The notes beneath the pieces were generated by a model. The model saw nothing but the letters and a program-made list of their open reading frames with translations. It was not told where the DNA came from and did no database searches. From assembly GCA_030589715.1 (NCBI GenBank), contig JAUUVE010000088.1:1-7561 (forward strand): DNA of 7,561 nucleotides, read 5' to 3'. The position numbers and the translations under genes were made by a program. This DNA is from Desulfobacteraceae bacterium (lineage in GTDB: Bacteria; Desulfobacterota; DSM-4660; Desulfatiglandales; Desulfatiglandaceae). Positions 1-6,157 of this stretch are shown here, piece by piece; within the stretch, counting starts at the first letter, position 1; each line of letters starts with the position of its first letter.

Positions 1-869
1 CTGGTTAAAGAAAAAAAGAGATCAATCTTGTTTTTGACATTGGGCTCTACAATTAACGGGGCAAAATGATGCACCTCATTTCTGACAGCCTCCTCGAAAG
101 GTAAGCCAAGGCCCTCTTCAATAGCATTAATGGCTGCCTTGAAATATGGTTTCTCCGGGCAGATAGTATAACGGTCACGGGCATTTTTAATAAGCATCTG
201 CCGTTCCTCTATACTCAACAGATTGGGTTCCTTCCACTCAGGATCGTAGTTTCTGTTAATAATATCTTTATTGTTCTCTATCCATTTTTCCGCCTCTAAG
301 AAAATCTTATCCTTAGAGACCACGGTCACCAGGCCTGAGTTTGTGTAAAACTCCGCAGGCATGACCTTTCCACCCATAACAATATCCAATGTAGTCTTAA
401 TACCCATGGCCCTTCTGAGAGTTTCAGGTCCACCTACAGCAGGAAAGAGGCCTACATTGACCTCAGGAAACCCCAATTTTGATCCAGATGTAGCAAAGAT
501 ATGATCACAGCCCCACAGAAGGATCTCAAAACCGCCCCCAAGGGCTGTTTGACCCAACAGGACAGCTACGACCGGAAAGGGGCTTTTGGCCAGCGCCTCC
601 AGTGTCTCCTGAAGTTTCAGGATAAGATGTTTGACACTAATGGGGGATGGGTCCTTCATAATCTCCATAAGATTGACTCCATCCAAGAAACTCTTTACCT
701 TTGCCGATGTTAGAATAACGCCTTTAACGCCGTCGCTGTTAGCCTTTTCTGTGGCCTTTCCCAACTCTGTAACAAATTGCTCCCCAATGGCATTAACAGG
801 TCCAGGTGTGTCAATCTCAAAAACTGCTATGCTCTTTCCCCCATCGATTTTATATCTGAGCTCCTGCAC
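1..869 (-). CDS. Enoyl-CoA hydratase domain of a FadB/FadJ-like multifunctional protein (partial, runs off the left edge)
   Basis: Translating the minus strand from a GTG at 869 gives 289 uninterrupted residues to the window edge, so the 3' end is missing. Residues about 10-200 are a crotonase fold: an oxyanion-loop segment SFLDGVNL (60-67), the glycine motif ALGGGFE (109-115) and GFPEVNVGLFP (133-143). Glu115 and Glu136 align with the two catalytic glutamates of enoyl-CoA hydratases. Residues about 240-289 resemble the helical linker that in FadB/FadJ joins the hydratase to the 3-hydroxyacyl-CoA dehydrogenase domain, so a bifunctional protein of about 700 residues is expected, but that part is not visible. 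Role: hydration, and probably NAD-dependent oxidation, in beta-oxidation in the cytoplasm. The start is set by AAAGGAG 8 nt upstream and an in-frame TAG at 897-899. It lies 39 bp after the thiolase, the usual partner. Oddities: GVN replaces the common GAD in the oxyanion loop, and there are single-residue insertions around the glycine motif. A stand-alone hydratase is less likely. Confidence 0.85.
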   Translation of the reverse strand, partial: MQELRYKIDGGKSIAVFEIDTPGPVNAIGEQFVTELGKATEKANSDGVKGVILTSAKVKSFLDGVNLMEIMKDPSPISVKHLILKLQETLEALAKSPFPVVAVLLGQTALGGGFEILLWGCDHIFATSGSKLGFPEVNVGLFPAVGGPETLRRAMGIKTTLDIVMGGKVMPAEFYTNSGLVTVVSKDKIFLEAEKWIENNKDIINRNYDPEWKEPNLLSIEERQMLIKNARDRYTICPEKPYFKAAINAIEEGLGLPFEEAVRNEVHHFAPLIVEPNVKNKIDLFFSLT

Positions 870-877
870 CTCAGCAT

Positions 878-884
878 CTCCTTT
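878..884 (-). promoter_or_regulatory. Ribosome binding site fixing a GTG start
   Basis: The minus strand reads AAAGGAG, followed by 8 nt and then GTG at 869. The ATG at 875-877 is in another frame. The ATG at 905-907 is out of frame and meets a stop within five codons. Together these make the GTG the only sensible start for the hydratase gene. Confidence 0.75.
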
Positions 885-908
885 GGATTTCGTTAGCTAA
901 TGTTCATT

Positions 909-2102
909 TTAGACCCGAATAATAATCCCCTCGCCCTGGGTCAATCCACCGCAAATGGCAGCCACCCCTTGTCCACCACCACGTCGCCTTAGTTCATACA
1001 TCAAGGTCATCGCGATCCTAAGGCCTGATGCACCCACCGGATGACCGATTGCTACAGCCCCACCATTGACATTGGTTATTCTGAGTAGCTTGTACCATTT
1101 CTGCTCATCTCCCCCGGCCAAGATCTTGGTGCTTACAAGGGGCATGGCTGCAAAGGCCTCGTTAATCTCAATGAGGTCCATGTCATCAATAGTCATCCCC
1201 TTTCTGTCCAGTACCTTCTTTATGCTCATAGCCGGTATCCAAGAGATACCGTAGGGCACATCAGTTTCACCAGCCTGATCAACGACTGTCCCAAGTATTG
1301 GGAGACCCAAGGATTTTGCCTTCTTCTCTGTCATGGCCACCATGGCAGAGACGCCATCGTTTAATCCCGGGGCATTTCCGGCAGTAGTAGTTTTTGAGCC
1401 AAATACAGTGGGAAGCATCTCAATAAGGGCCACGCTTCCATTCGGCCTCGGCATCTCGTCTACCCAAAAAAGATATTCCTTTCGTCCTTTCCTGACTTTT
1501 ATGGGTACGATTTCATCTTTAAATTTCCCCGCCTTCATAGCATCTGCCCATTTCAGGTGTGAGCCCATAGCAAAGGTATCAAGCATCCTTTTGGAAATAC
1601 CATATTTCTCCGCTCCATCAGAGGCATCCACTGCTACTGAATTATAGCCAGGATATAATATAGGATAGATAGGGTCAGGTAGATTCACCTCTCCAATTCT
1701 CACACCAGTTCTCAACTGTCTACTAAAATGAGGTACACGGCTCATGGCCTCCACTCCTATGACCAGTGCTGATTCGAGCTCGCCAAGACGCATCCCCCAG
1801 AGAGCCATACGGAGACCCGTAAGGGGGGAACAACATGCCGTGTCCAGAGTAGTGGTAAATATGTCACGCCCCAGTTTGAGTCCAATCTGTCTGCCAGTAA
1901 CAGAACCTGTTTCAAAGGAACTCGGTATACAGTTACCAACGAAAATCTGATCTATATCCTTGGTTATGTCCTTTCCGGGTGCTGTAAGGGTTGCTTTAGC
2001 CACATGGACAGCCACATCAAGTGGTTCCATTTCTGACAGGGAACCCAAGTACCTGCCAAAAGGGCTTCTTTTGGCACTCACAATCACGTAATTTTCTGCC
2101 AT
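909..2102 (-). CDS. Thiolase (acetyl-CoA C-acyltransferase / acetyltransferase family)
   Basis: A 397-residue protein, normal length for a thiolase, which cleaves 3-ketoacyl-CoA with CoA to acetyl-CoA and a shortened acyl-CoA (or condenses two acetyl-CoA). The N-terminal nucleophile is Cys90 in DTACCSPLTGL (87-97). The C-terminal half has TAGNAPGLNDG (240-250), the NEAFA motif (314-318), NGGAVAIGHPVGASG (346-360) with catalytic His354, and Cys384 in CGGLTQGEG. All four catalytic blocks are therefore present. Pro93 stands where most thiolases have Gly after the Cys-x-Ser motif, and Asp87 replaces the usual Asn; these may shift substrate range. The ATG start has only a weak GAG-type ribosome site and follows the decayed dehydrogenase region, so expression probably depends on readthrough from the genes to its right. 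The downstream hydratase/dehydrogenase gene suggests a FadA-like role. Family is sure; exact chain-length specificity is not. Confidence 0.93.
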   Translation of the reverse strand: MAENYVIVSAKRSPFGRYLGSLSEMEPLDVAVHVAKATLTAPGKDITKDIDQIFVGNCIPSSFETGSVTGRQIGLKLGRDIFTTTLDTACCSPLTGLRMALWGMRLGELESALVIGVEAMSRVPHFSRQLRTGVRIGEVNLPDPIYPILYPGYNSVAVDASDGAEKYGISKRMLDTFAMGSHLKWADAMKAGKFKDEIVPIKVRKGRKEYLFWVDEMPRPNGSVALIEMLPTVFGSKTTTAGNAPGLNDGVSAMVAMTEKKAKSLGLPILGTVVDQAGETDVPYGISWIPAMSIKKVLDRKGMTIDDMDLIEINEAFAAMPLVSTKILAGGDEQKWYKLLRITNVNGGAVAIGHPVGASGLRIAMTLMYELRRRGGGQGVAAICGGLTQGEGIIIRV

Positions 2103-2140
2103 GGTATCTCAATAAAACTCTTTGATGTTCTCATTTTCTT

Positions 2141-2290
2141 TTATTTTAGAAGAGAGGGCGTCATGTTCTCGAAAACGCCGCATCCCTGACCACCATACTC
2201 TTCAGGAAAGTGCACTCCGATGAACCCAAGCCCGCAGGCCTTTTCCCAGATGGTTGTTGAAAATTGCTGGTTACGGTCATATTCCAGTGC
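2141..2290 (-). pseudogene. Acyl-CoA dehydrogenase remnant 2 (N-terminal fragment)
   Basis: Reading the minus strand from about 2290 gives a short piece typical of the N-terminal helical domain of acyl-CoA dehydrogenases: LEYDRNQQF, then TTIWEKACGLGFIG, then VHFPEEYGGQG and VFENM, ending at 2162. The frame then runs six unrelated codons to a TAA at 2141-2143. Everything that should follow (flavin-binding middle domain, catalytic base, C-terminal helices, roughly 300 residues) is missing, as are about the first 30 residues. It is joined in frame to the end of remnant 1, so it begins where that gene should continue with its flavin-contacting segment. This fragment cannot fold into an enzyme. 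Confidence 0.8.
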
Positions 2291-2568
2291 AGCATCCGGT
2301 TCTGTCATAGCTACAGCTAAGATTATATCACCTGAAACACAGCCAGGAAGTCACTTTTTTTTCTGCTCTTTATTTCCGAACTATGTATATATGGGGCCAC
2401 TATATCACTGTGAAGTCCAGCCATAAGGCCATAAACTCCAGCATAGGCCATCTCTTCAATGATGATAACAGAATATTCAAAGCCCATCCCTGGGCCCCCG
2501 TATTCTTTCTCAACCCAGGGACATACGTATCCATGCTCACCCATTTTCTTGTATGGCTGCGGATGCTC
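2291..2568 (-). pseudogene. Acyl-CoA dehydrogenase remnant 1 (frameshifted N-terminal and early middle domain)
   Basis: The minus strand encodes YKKMGEHGYVCPWVEKEYGG, a MGFEYSVIIIEEMAYAG segment and LHSDIVAPYIHS, all typical of the N-terminal domain of acyl-CoA dehydrogenases, which oxidise acyl-CoA to enoyl-CoA and pass electrons to ETF. At about 2380-2382 one base is missing. The family sequence continues in the next frame as FGNKEQKKK, hits a TGA at 2351-2353 where Trp or a similar residue is expected, and resumes as LPGCVSGDIILAVAMTEPDA, the flavin-binding middle-domain motif. It then joins abruptly to a second dehydrogenase N-terminus at about 2290. The first 40 or so residues are not recognisable upstream of 2568. 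A nominal reading frame from an ATG at 2655 to a TAA at 2323 covers part of this but is not a functional gene. The single-base defects could be read errors, but the missing two thirds of the protein could not. Confidence 0.83.
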
Positions 2569-2610
2569 CGTAACCACAGCCTGGACATTACTGAGGAGCA
2601 TCCGCAGCCA
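2554..2610. repeat. 16-bp perfect inverted repeat with a 25-nt spacer
   Basis: TGGCTGCGGATGCTCC at 2554-2569 is matched exactly by its reverse complement at 2595-2610. The match stops at both the outer and the inner ends. No T-run follows on either strand, so it does not look like an intrinsic terminator. It sits exactly where homology of dehydrogenase remnant 1 fades out, which fits a local rearrangement during decay. Confidence 0.85.
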
Positions 2611-2745
2611 CATTCGGCCAGACCAACCCCGACATCTTCGCCTGACTGTACCCATCCCTGAAGTCAGAGGAAAAGGAAGCGGGCTTTCCAGAGGTCATCA
2701 CTGAGCAATTAAAAAATTTCTGAGAAAAATCTTTTAAGAAACCCG
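2569..2745. other. Non-coding stretch between livF and the dehydrogenase remnants
   Basis: Immediately after the livF stop the minus strand is A/T-rich for about 45 bases, then of ordinary composition. No dehydrogenase similarity can be read in any frame here. The longest minus-strand frame, ATG at 2698 to TAA at 2588, gives 36 residues with no ribosome site and no resemblance to anything I recognise. It ends inside the inverted repeat. Nothing functional is supported. Confidence 0.5.
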
Positions 2746-3495
2746 CTAAAGCCCCAGGTAGGTTTTACGAATGACCTCGTCTTTAAGTAATTGCTCACCT
2801 GTCCCTTCGGCAATGATTTTTCCCGCGGAAAGGACGTAATTTCTGGAGGCCATTTTAAAGACCGTGCTTACTTCCTGCTCAACAAGGAGTAAGGTGATTC
2901 CAAGATCCCGGATCTCACCAATTTTTTCAAATACCTGTCTCCGCAAAATGGGGGCCAGCCCGGTGGAAGGCTCATCAATACACAGCAGTTTGGGCTGAAA
3001 CATCAATGCCCTGCCGATGGCAAGCATCTGCTGCTCCCCACCGGATAGGGTTCCGGAGATCTGGTCGGATCTCTCTTTAACCACAGGGAATAATTGATAG
3101 ACCTTCTCGAGGTTGTCCTGGATTTCTTTTTTGTCTTTTAATAGGTAAGCGCCGGCATACAGATTGTCAATAACCGTCATTTCACGAAATGGTCTTCTTC
3201 TTTCGGGACAGTGAATCAAGCCTCTTTTAACAATCTCATGCGCAGGTATCTGGTCTATTCTCTCCCCGTCAAAGGTCACCGTGCCCTCAATGATTACATC
3301 TCCACCGGTTGACCTCCTTGTGATTTCTCTTTCCCAGGCAACCAACCCGGTAATTGCTCTGAGCAAAGTGGATTTGCCTGCCCCATTGGGCCCCACCAGG
3401 CTAACCAGCTCCTCCCTGTCAACGTTCATGCTAAGCTCGTTGATGATCATGGCCCTGTCATAACAAACAATCAAATCAGCGACTGCAAGTAGCAA
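2746..3495 (-). CDS. livF: LivF-type ABC transporter ATP-binding protein
   Basis: A 249-residue cytoplasmic ATPase that pairs with LivG to drive a HAAT-family importer. Visible motifs are Walker A GPNGAGKST (35-43), the signature LSGGEQQM (150-157), Walker B LLCIDEPS (170-177) and LLLVEQE (202-208) at the switch position, where LivF proteins carry Gln instead of His. The CPERRRPF segment (96-103) matches the LivF variant lacking the usual Q-loop glutamine. The C-terminal YLGL is typical. The start is a TTG, supported by AAGGAGG at 3505-3511 with 9-nt spacing. Between Walker A and the FDGERI strand (about residues 51-71) there are roughly 14 more residues than in E. coli LivF. Only 2 nt separate it from livG, so translation is probably coupled. 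Family assignment is firm; substrate is unknown, since the binding protein is not in view. Confidence 0.94.
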   Translation of the reverse strand: MLLAVADLIVCYDRAMIINELSMNVDREELVSLVGPNGAGKSTLLRAITGLVAWEREITRRSTGGDVIIEGTVTFDGERIDQIPAHEIVKRGLIHCPERRRPFREMTVIDNLYAGAYLLKDKKEIQDNLEKVYQLFPVVKERSDQISGTLSGGEQQMLAIGRALMFQPKLLCIDEPSTGLAPILRRQVFEKIGEIRDLGITLLLVEQEVSTVFKMASRNYVLSAGKIIAEGTGEQLLKDEVIRKTYLGL

Positions 3496-3497
3496 CT

Positions 3498-4265
3498 TTA
3501 GATACCTCCTTCGCCTAGGTAAGACTCGACAACCTCTTTGTCATTCACTACCTCTTCCGGGGTGCCGTCAGCGATAATTATTCCATAGTTGAGCACGATT
3601 ATTCGATCCACGATCTTCATCAACTGCTGAAGCTTATGCTCTATGATGATCATCGCGGGTCCCTCGCTGTGCAATCGACCGAAACGGCCGCCTTTGTGCA
3701 ACCTCTTAATGGATTTGGCCATAAGATCGGTCTCAGCAGGACTCAGCCCCCCGAACGGCTCATCAAGGATAAGCAATTCTGGCTCCGTAGCAATCGCCCG
3801 GGCAACCTCCAGCCGCTTGAGATCACCCTGAGAAAGGGTGGAGGCCTTTTCCAGGGACATATCGGAGATGCCCGCAAATTCCAGAGCATCCAGGGCCTTG
3901 GCCTCGACTCTCTTGACCCATTCACCTCTTTTCATGGCCCGAGGGCACAGACATGAGACCATGACATTGGCGATAATGGGCAGCCGGCGAAAGGGCCTCA
4001 TATTCTGGAACGTGCAGGCAATGCCCAGGTTTATAATATCCCACGTCTTGAGCCCGATAACGTTCTTTCCCTTAAAACGGATGCTCCCCGAATCAGGCCT
4101 TAAAATGCCGATTATAAGCCGTACCAGGGTAGTTTTGCCAGCACCATTAGGCCCTATCAAACCCAGAATCTGGTCCCGGTTCATAGAAAAACTTACGTTA
4201 TCAACAGCTCGGAGCCCCCCGAAGTTCTTAAAGAGCCCATCGATTTCTAGAAAGGCTTGGCCCAT
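3498..4265 (-). CDS. livG: LivG-type ABC transporter ATP-binding protein
   Basis: A 255-residue ATPase, usual length for LivG. It has FGGLRAVDNVSF (15-26), Walker A GPNGAGKTT (38-46), the Q-loop TFQNMRPF (85-92), a divergent signature LSQGDLKRLEVARA (144-157), Walker B LLILDEPFGG (164-173) and the switch histidine in IIIEHK (His210). The ending YLGEGGI is typical. A short charged insertion lies at about 190-203, just before the switch strand. It should form the ATPase heterodimer with the next gene product and engage the LivH/LivM permeases at the membrane. The ATG follows the ligase stop by a single nucleotide, and its ribosome site GGAGG lies within the ligase C-terminal codons, so its synthesis is likely coupled to that of the ligase. 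The DNA encoding its own GEGG tail in turn carries the ribosome site of livF. Confidence 0.95.
   Translation of the reverse strand: MGQAFLEIDGLFKNFGGLRAVDNVSFSMNRDQILGLIGPNGAGKTTLVRLIIGILRPDSGSIRFKGKNVIGLKTWDIINLGIACTFQNMRPFRRLPIIANVMVSCLCPRAMKRGEWVKRVEAKALDALEFAGISDMSLEKASTLSQGDLKRLEVARAIATEPELLILDEPFGGLSPAETDLMAKSIKRLHKGGRFGRLHSEGPAMIIIEHKLQQLMKIVDRIIVLNYGIIIADGTPEEVVNDKEVVESYLGEGGI
3505..3511 (-). promoter_or_regulatory. Strong ribosome binding site for the TTG start of livF
   Basis: The minus strand reads AAGGAGG, 9 nt before the TTG at 3495. It overlaps the last sense codons of livG (Gly-Glu-Gly-Gly). This near-consensus site is what makes the rare TTG start believable and implies translational coupling. 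Confidence 0.75.
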
Positions 4266-4266
4266 A

Positions 4267-5976
4267 TCAGCTTTCCTCCGCCTCTTCCCTCAGCTCCCGG
4301 CGGGAGACCTTTCCAACATCCGTCTTGGGAAGCTCTCCCCGGAATTCAATGATCTTGGGGACCTTGTAGTGGGCCATATTTTGCCGGCAATATTCGATAA
4401 TTTCTTCCTCGGAAATCTTGCCCCTGGCCTCACTCTGGAGAACTACATAGGCCTTTATCAACTGGCCCACCTTGGGATCCGGGACTCCAACCACCCCGGC
4501 TGCCTTGATCTGAGGATGTTCAAAGAGGACCTCCTCTACATGCCGGGCAAATACCGAATAGCCTTTGTACTTAATCAGGTCCCGTTTGCGGTCTGAGAAG
4601 TAGAAATAGCCCTCTTCATCCATACTGACCAGATCTCCGGTGCGCAACCACTTTTCCCCATCAATTTCAATGATGGCTTCCTGGGTTTCCTCCGGTCTTT
4701 TCCAATAGCCCTGCATAATGTTGGGACCGCTCAGAATCAACTCACCCACCTCTCCAGGGGGAAGGAATTCCTTGCTTTCATGATGGACGATAGCGGCCTT
4801 AACATTCGGAATTGGAACCCCGAAGGAACCGGCCTTTGGCCTATTAAAGGGGCTCCCATGACTGAGAGCAGTGGTCTCGGTCAGACCGTAACCTTCCAAT
4901 ATTTTAGCCCCCGTTCGTCTTTCCCATTCGTCAATAGTGGATTTGTGGAGGGTATCAGCCCCACAAGCGATCATCTTGAGTCGCTTCCAGTTCACGCGCT
5001 CTGTTTTATCATACTCCTTGAGGTATTCAAACAGGGTGGGGACTCCGTAAAAGGCAGAGGCCTGATAGCGTTCTATGGCCGATAGGATGTCATCCATATC
5101 CGGTGTGGTGAACAGGACCATGGTGAAGCCCTGGACCAGGCTATTGAGCATCACCACAACCTGTCCATAAATATGAAAAAAGGGCAGGAAGGCAATGACT
5201 ATCTCTCGACCCTTCTCAAAAAGGGGCCAGAAGGCAATAGCCTGTTCCCGTAAGGCAGACATATTGTAGTGAGTGAGGATAGCTGCCTTGGGGAGTCCTG
5301 TCGTCCCTCCTGTATAGGGAAGGACGGCGATATCTTCCCTGGGCTGAATCTGGATTTGGGGAGGCTCTGGTGGATATTTCTTTATCAGGGTCTGAAATTG
5401 ATGAAGGCCGGCCTCTTCCATAAAGGTGGGTGTCGGTACGTGTATTTCCCGATAGACCTTTCCCAGGGCACTTTTTCCCAGCAGCTTTTTTAATATGGGG
5501 AGGTATTCCGCGATATTGGTCAGGATCACATTCTTGAGATCAATACCGGTCTTCTCCACATTATCATACATAATGTCCTGGCAGATAATCGTCTCGGCGC
5601 CACTGTCCTCAAGCTGATGCTTGACTTCCTTGCTCGTATAAACAGGACTGATAGGGGTGACCTTGGCCCCGACCTTGAGTGCAGCAAAATAAGCGATCAC
5701 GTACTGGGGACAATTTAAAAGGAATAAGGCCACCGTGTCACCCTTGGCAACACCCAGGTCTGCCAGGGCTGTGGCGAATCGGTCTACCAGTTCACGAAGC
5801 AAGTGGTAGCTGATCTTCTTGCCATAAAAGATCAGGGCGGTATTATTTTTGTACTTCTCAGTAACCTCGTCAAAGACCTCCGGGATGGTCTGTTCGGTGA
5901 TTTTGACCTCCGATAAAACCCCTTCAGGATAAAATTTCAACCAGGGTTTTTCCATATATAATGCCTTTGCATCCAT
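4267..5976 (-). CDS. AMP-forming acyl-CoA ligase (fatty-acid--CoA ligase family)
   Basis: A 569-residue adenylate-forming enzyme: carboxylate + ATP + CoA to acyl-CoA + AMP + PPi. Core motifs in order are the phosphate-binding loop YTGGTTGLPK (221-230), LPFFHIYG (264-271), GYGLTET (362-368), TGD (446-448), the hinge DRKRDLIKYKG (462-472) and PKTDVGKVSRREL (550-562), with Lys556 as the expected adenylation lysine. Length and motif style match long/medium-chain FadD-like ligases, though aromatic-acid ligases look similar, so the substrate is open. There is no signal peptide; a cytoplasmic or membrane-associated protein is expected. The ATG has a good TGAGGA site upstream. It lies between the Liv permeases and the Liv ATPases, 1 nt before livG, which points to activation of whatever the transporter imports. 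It is preceded by the only sizeable gap in the transporter cluster, so a promoter or processing site there is possible. Confidence 0.95.
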   Translation of the reverse strand: MDAKALYMEKPWLKFYPEGVLSEVKITEQTIPEVFDEVTEKYKNNTALIFYGKKISYHLLRELVDRFATALADLGVAKGDTVALFLLNCPQYVIAYFAALKVGAKVTPISPVYTSKEVKHQLEDSGAETIICQDIMYDNVEKTGIDLKNVILTNIAEYLPILKKLLGKSALGKVYREIHVPTPTFMEEAGLHQFQTLIKKYPPEPPQIQIQPREDIAVLPYTGGTTGLPKAAILTHYNMSALREQAIAFWPLFEKGREIVIAFLPFFHIYGQVVVMLNSLVQGFTMVLFTTPDMDDILSAIERYQASAFYGVPTLFEYLKEYDKTERVNWKRLKMIACGADTLHKSTIDEWERRTGAKILEGYGLTETTALSHGSPFNRPKAGSFGVPIPNVKAAIVHHESKEFLPPGEVGELILSGPNIMQGYWKRPEETQEAIIEIDGEKWLRTGDLVSMDEEGYFYFSDRKRDLIKYKGYSVFARHVEEVLFEHPQIKAAGVVGVPDPKVGQLIKAYVVLQSEARGKISEEEIIEYCRQNMAHYKVPKIIEFRGELPKTDVGKVSRRELREEAEES

Positions 5977-6058
5977 ATTTTGTCCTCAAATTTTAGATTG
6001 GATCTTTCTAATTCTGGAGCATCATCATAATTTCCACCAACACTCGCCAGAAGAGTTA

Positions 6059-6090
6059 TTGTCAGTTGTCAGTGGTCCGTTGTCAGTTGG
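6059..6090. repeat. Heptamer tandem repeat (TTGTCAG)
   Basis: TTGTCAG begins at 6059, 6066 and 6080, with a degenerate unit TGGTCCG at 6073, all in strict 7-bp register, plus a partial unit to 6090. Read on the minus strand it gives the ACTGACA and ACGGAC style of short intergenic repeat. It could be a simple repeat that expands by slippage; no protein site is claimed. Confidence 0.7.
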
Positions 6091-6101
6091 AAGAGACCAC
6101 T
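6071..6101. repeat. Possible hairpin, 7-bp arms
   Basis: AGTGGTC at 6071-6077 is matched by GACCACT at 6095-6101 with a 17-nt spacer. It overlaps the heptamer repeat and has no adjoining T-run on the transcribed strand. It could mark RNA processing between livM and the ligase or be chance. Confidence 0.35.
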
Positions 6102-6157
6102 AATCCACTCACCATACATAATTCAATACATTTTTTTTAATCCAACGGACAATACTA

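Larger units (their letters stand above)
5977..6157. other. 181-bp gap between livM and the acyl-CoA ligase
   Basis: This is the only real break in an otherwise nearly gapless gene series. It contains a heptamer tandem repeat, a 7-bp-stem hairpin overlapping it, an eight-base T-run on the plus strand (6131-6138), and the ligase ribosome site at its left end. TAATCCA occurs at 6101, 6138 and, overlapping the livM end, 6159. No convincing promoter boxes or intrinsic terminator are visible, and no small reading frame is supported. Confidence 0.55.

Noticed and set aside
631..900. Plus-strand frames opposite the hydratase domain
   Set aside because: The minus strand reads as an uninterrupted crotonase with both catalytic glutamates; the plus frames are shadows.
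2125..2170. 8-bp direct repeat ATGTTCTC at 2125 and 2163 as a deletion scar or attachment site
   Set aside because: A deletion between direct repeats leaves one copy, not two, and eight bases is too short to support an attachment site.
2351..2353. In-frame TGA in the dehydrogenase relic as a recoded (selenocysteine or tryptophan) codon
   Set aside because: All other genes here use normal codons, a frameshift and large deletions affect the same relic, and no downstream recoding hairpin is evident. Ordinary decay explains it.
2323..2655. A 110-residue minus-strand reading frame that looks like a small intact gene
   Set aside because: Its middle is an acyl-CoA dehydrogenase fragment, its first 28 or so residues have no family similarity, and the family sequence continues in a different frame before its stop. 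It is part of a pseudogene.
2588..2698. A 36-residue minus-strand frame starting ATG after livF
   Set aside because: No ribosome site, no recognisable similarity, and it ends within the inverted-repeat arm. Not enough to call a gene.
2700..2745. A/T-rich sequence after livF as an intrinsic terminator
   Set aside because: Only short A/T-only pairings can form, with no GC-rich stem before a T-run, and the downstream thiolase has no visible promoter of its own.
3838..4596. Long plus-strand open frame of 252 residues opposite livG and the ligase
   Set aside because: It is the mirror of two genes with full catalytic motifs on the minus strand, crosses their boundary, and shows no domain pattern or ribosome site.
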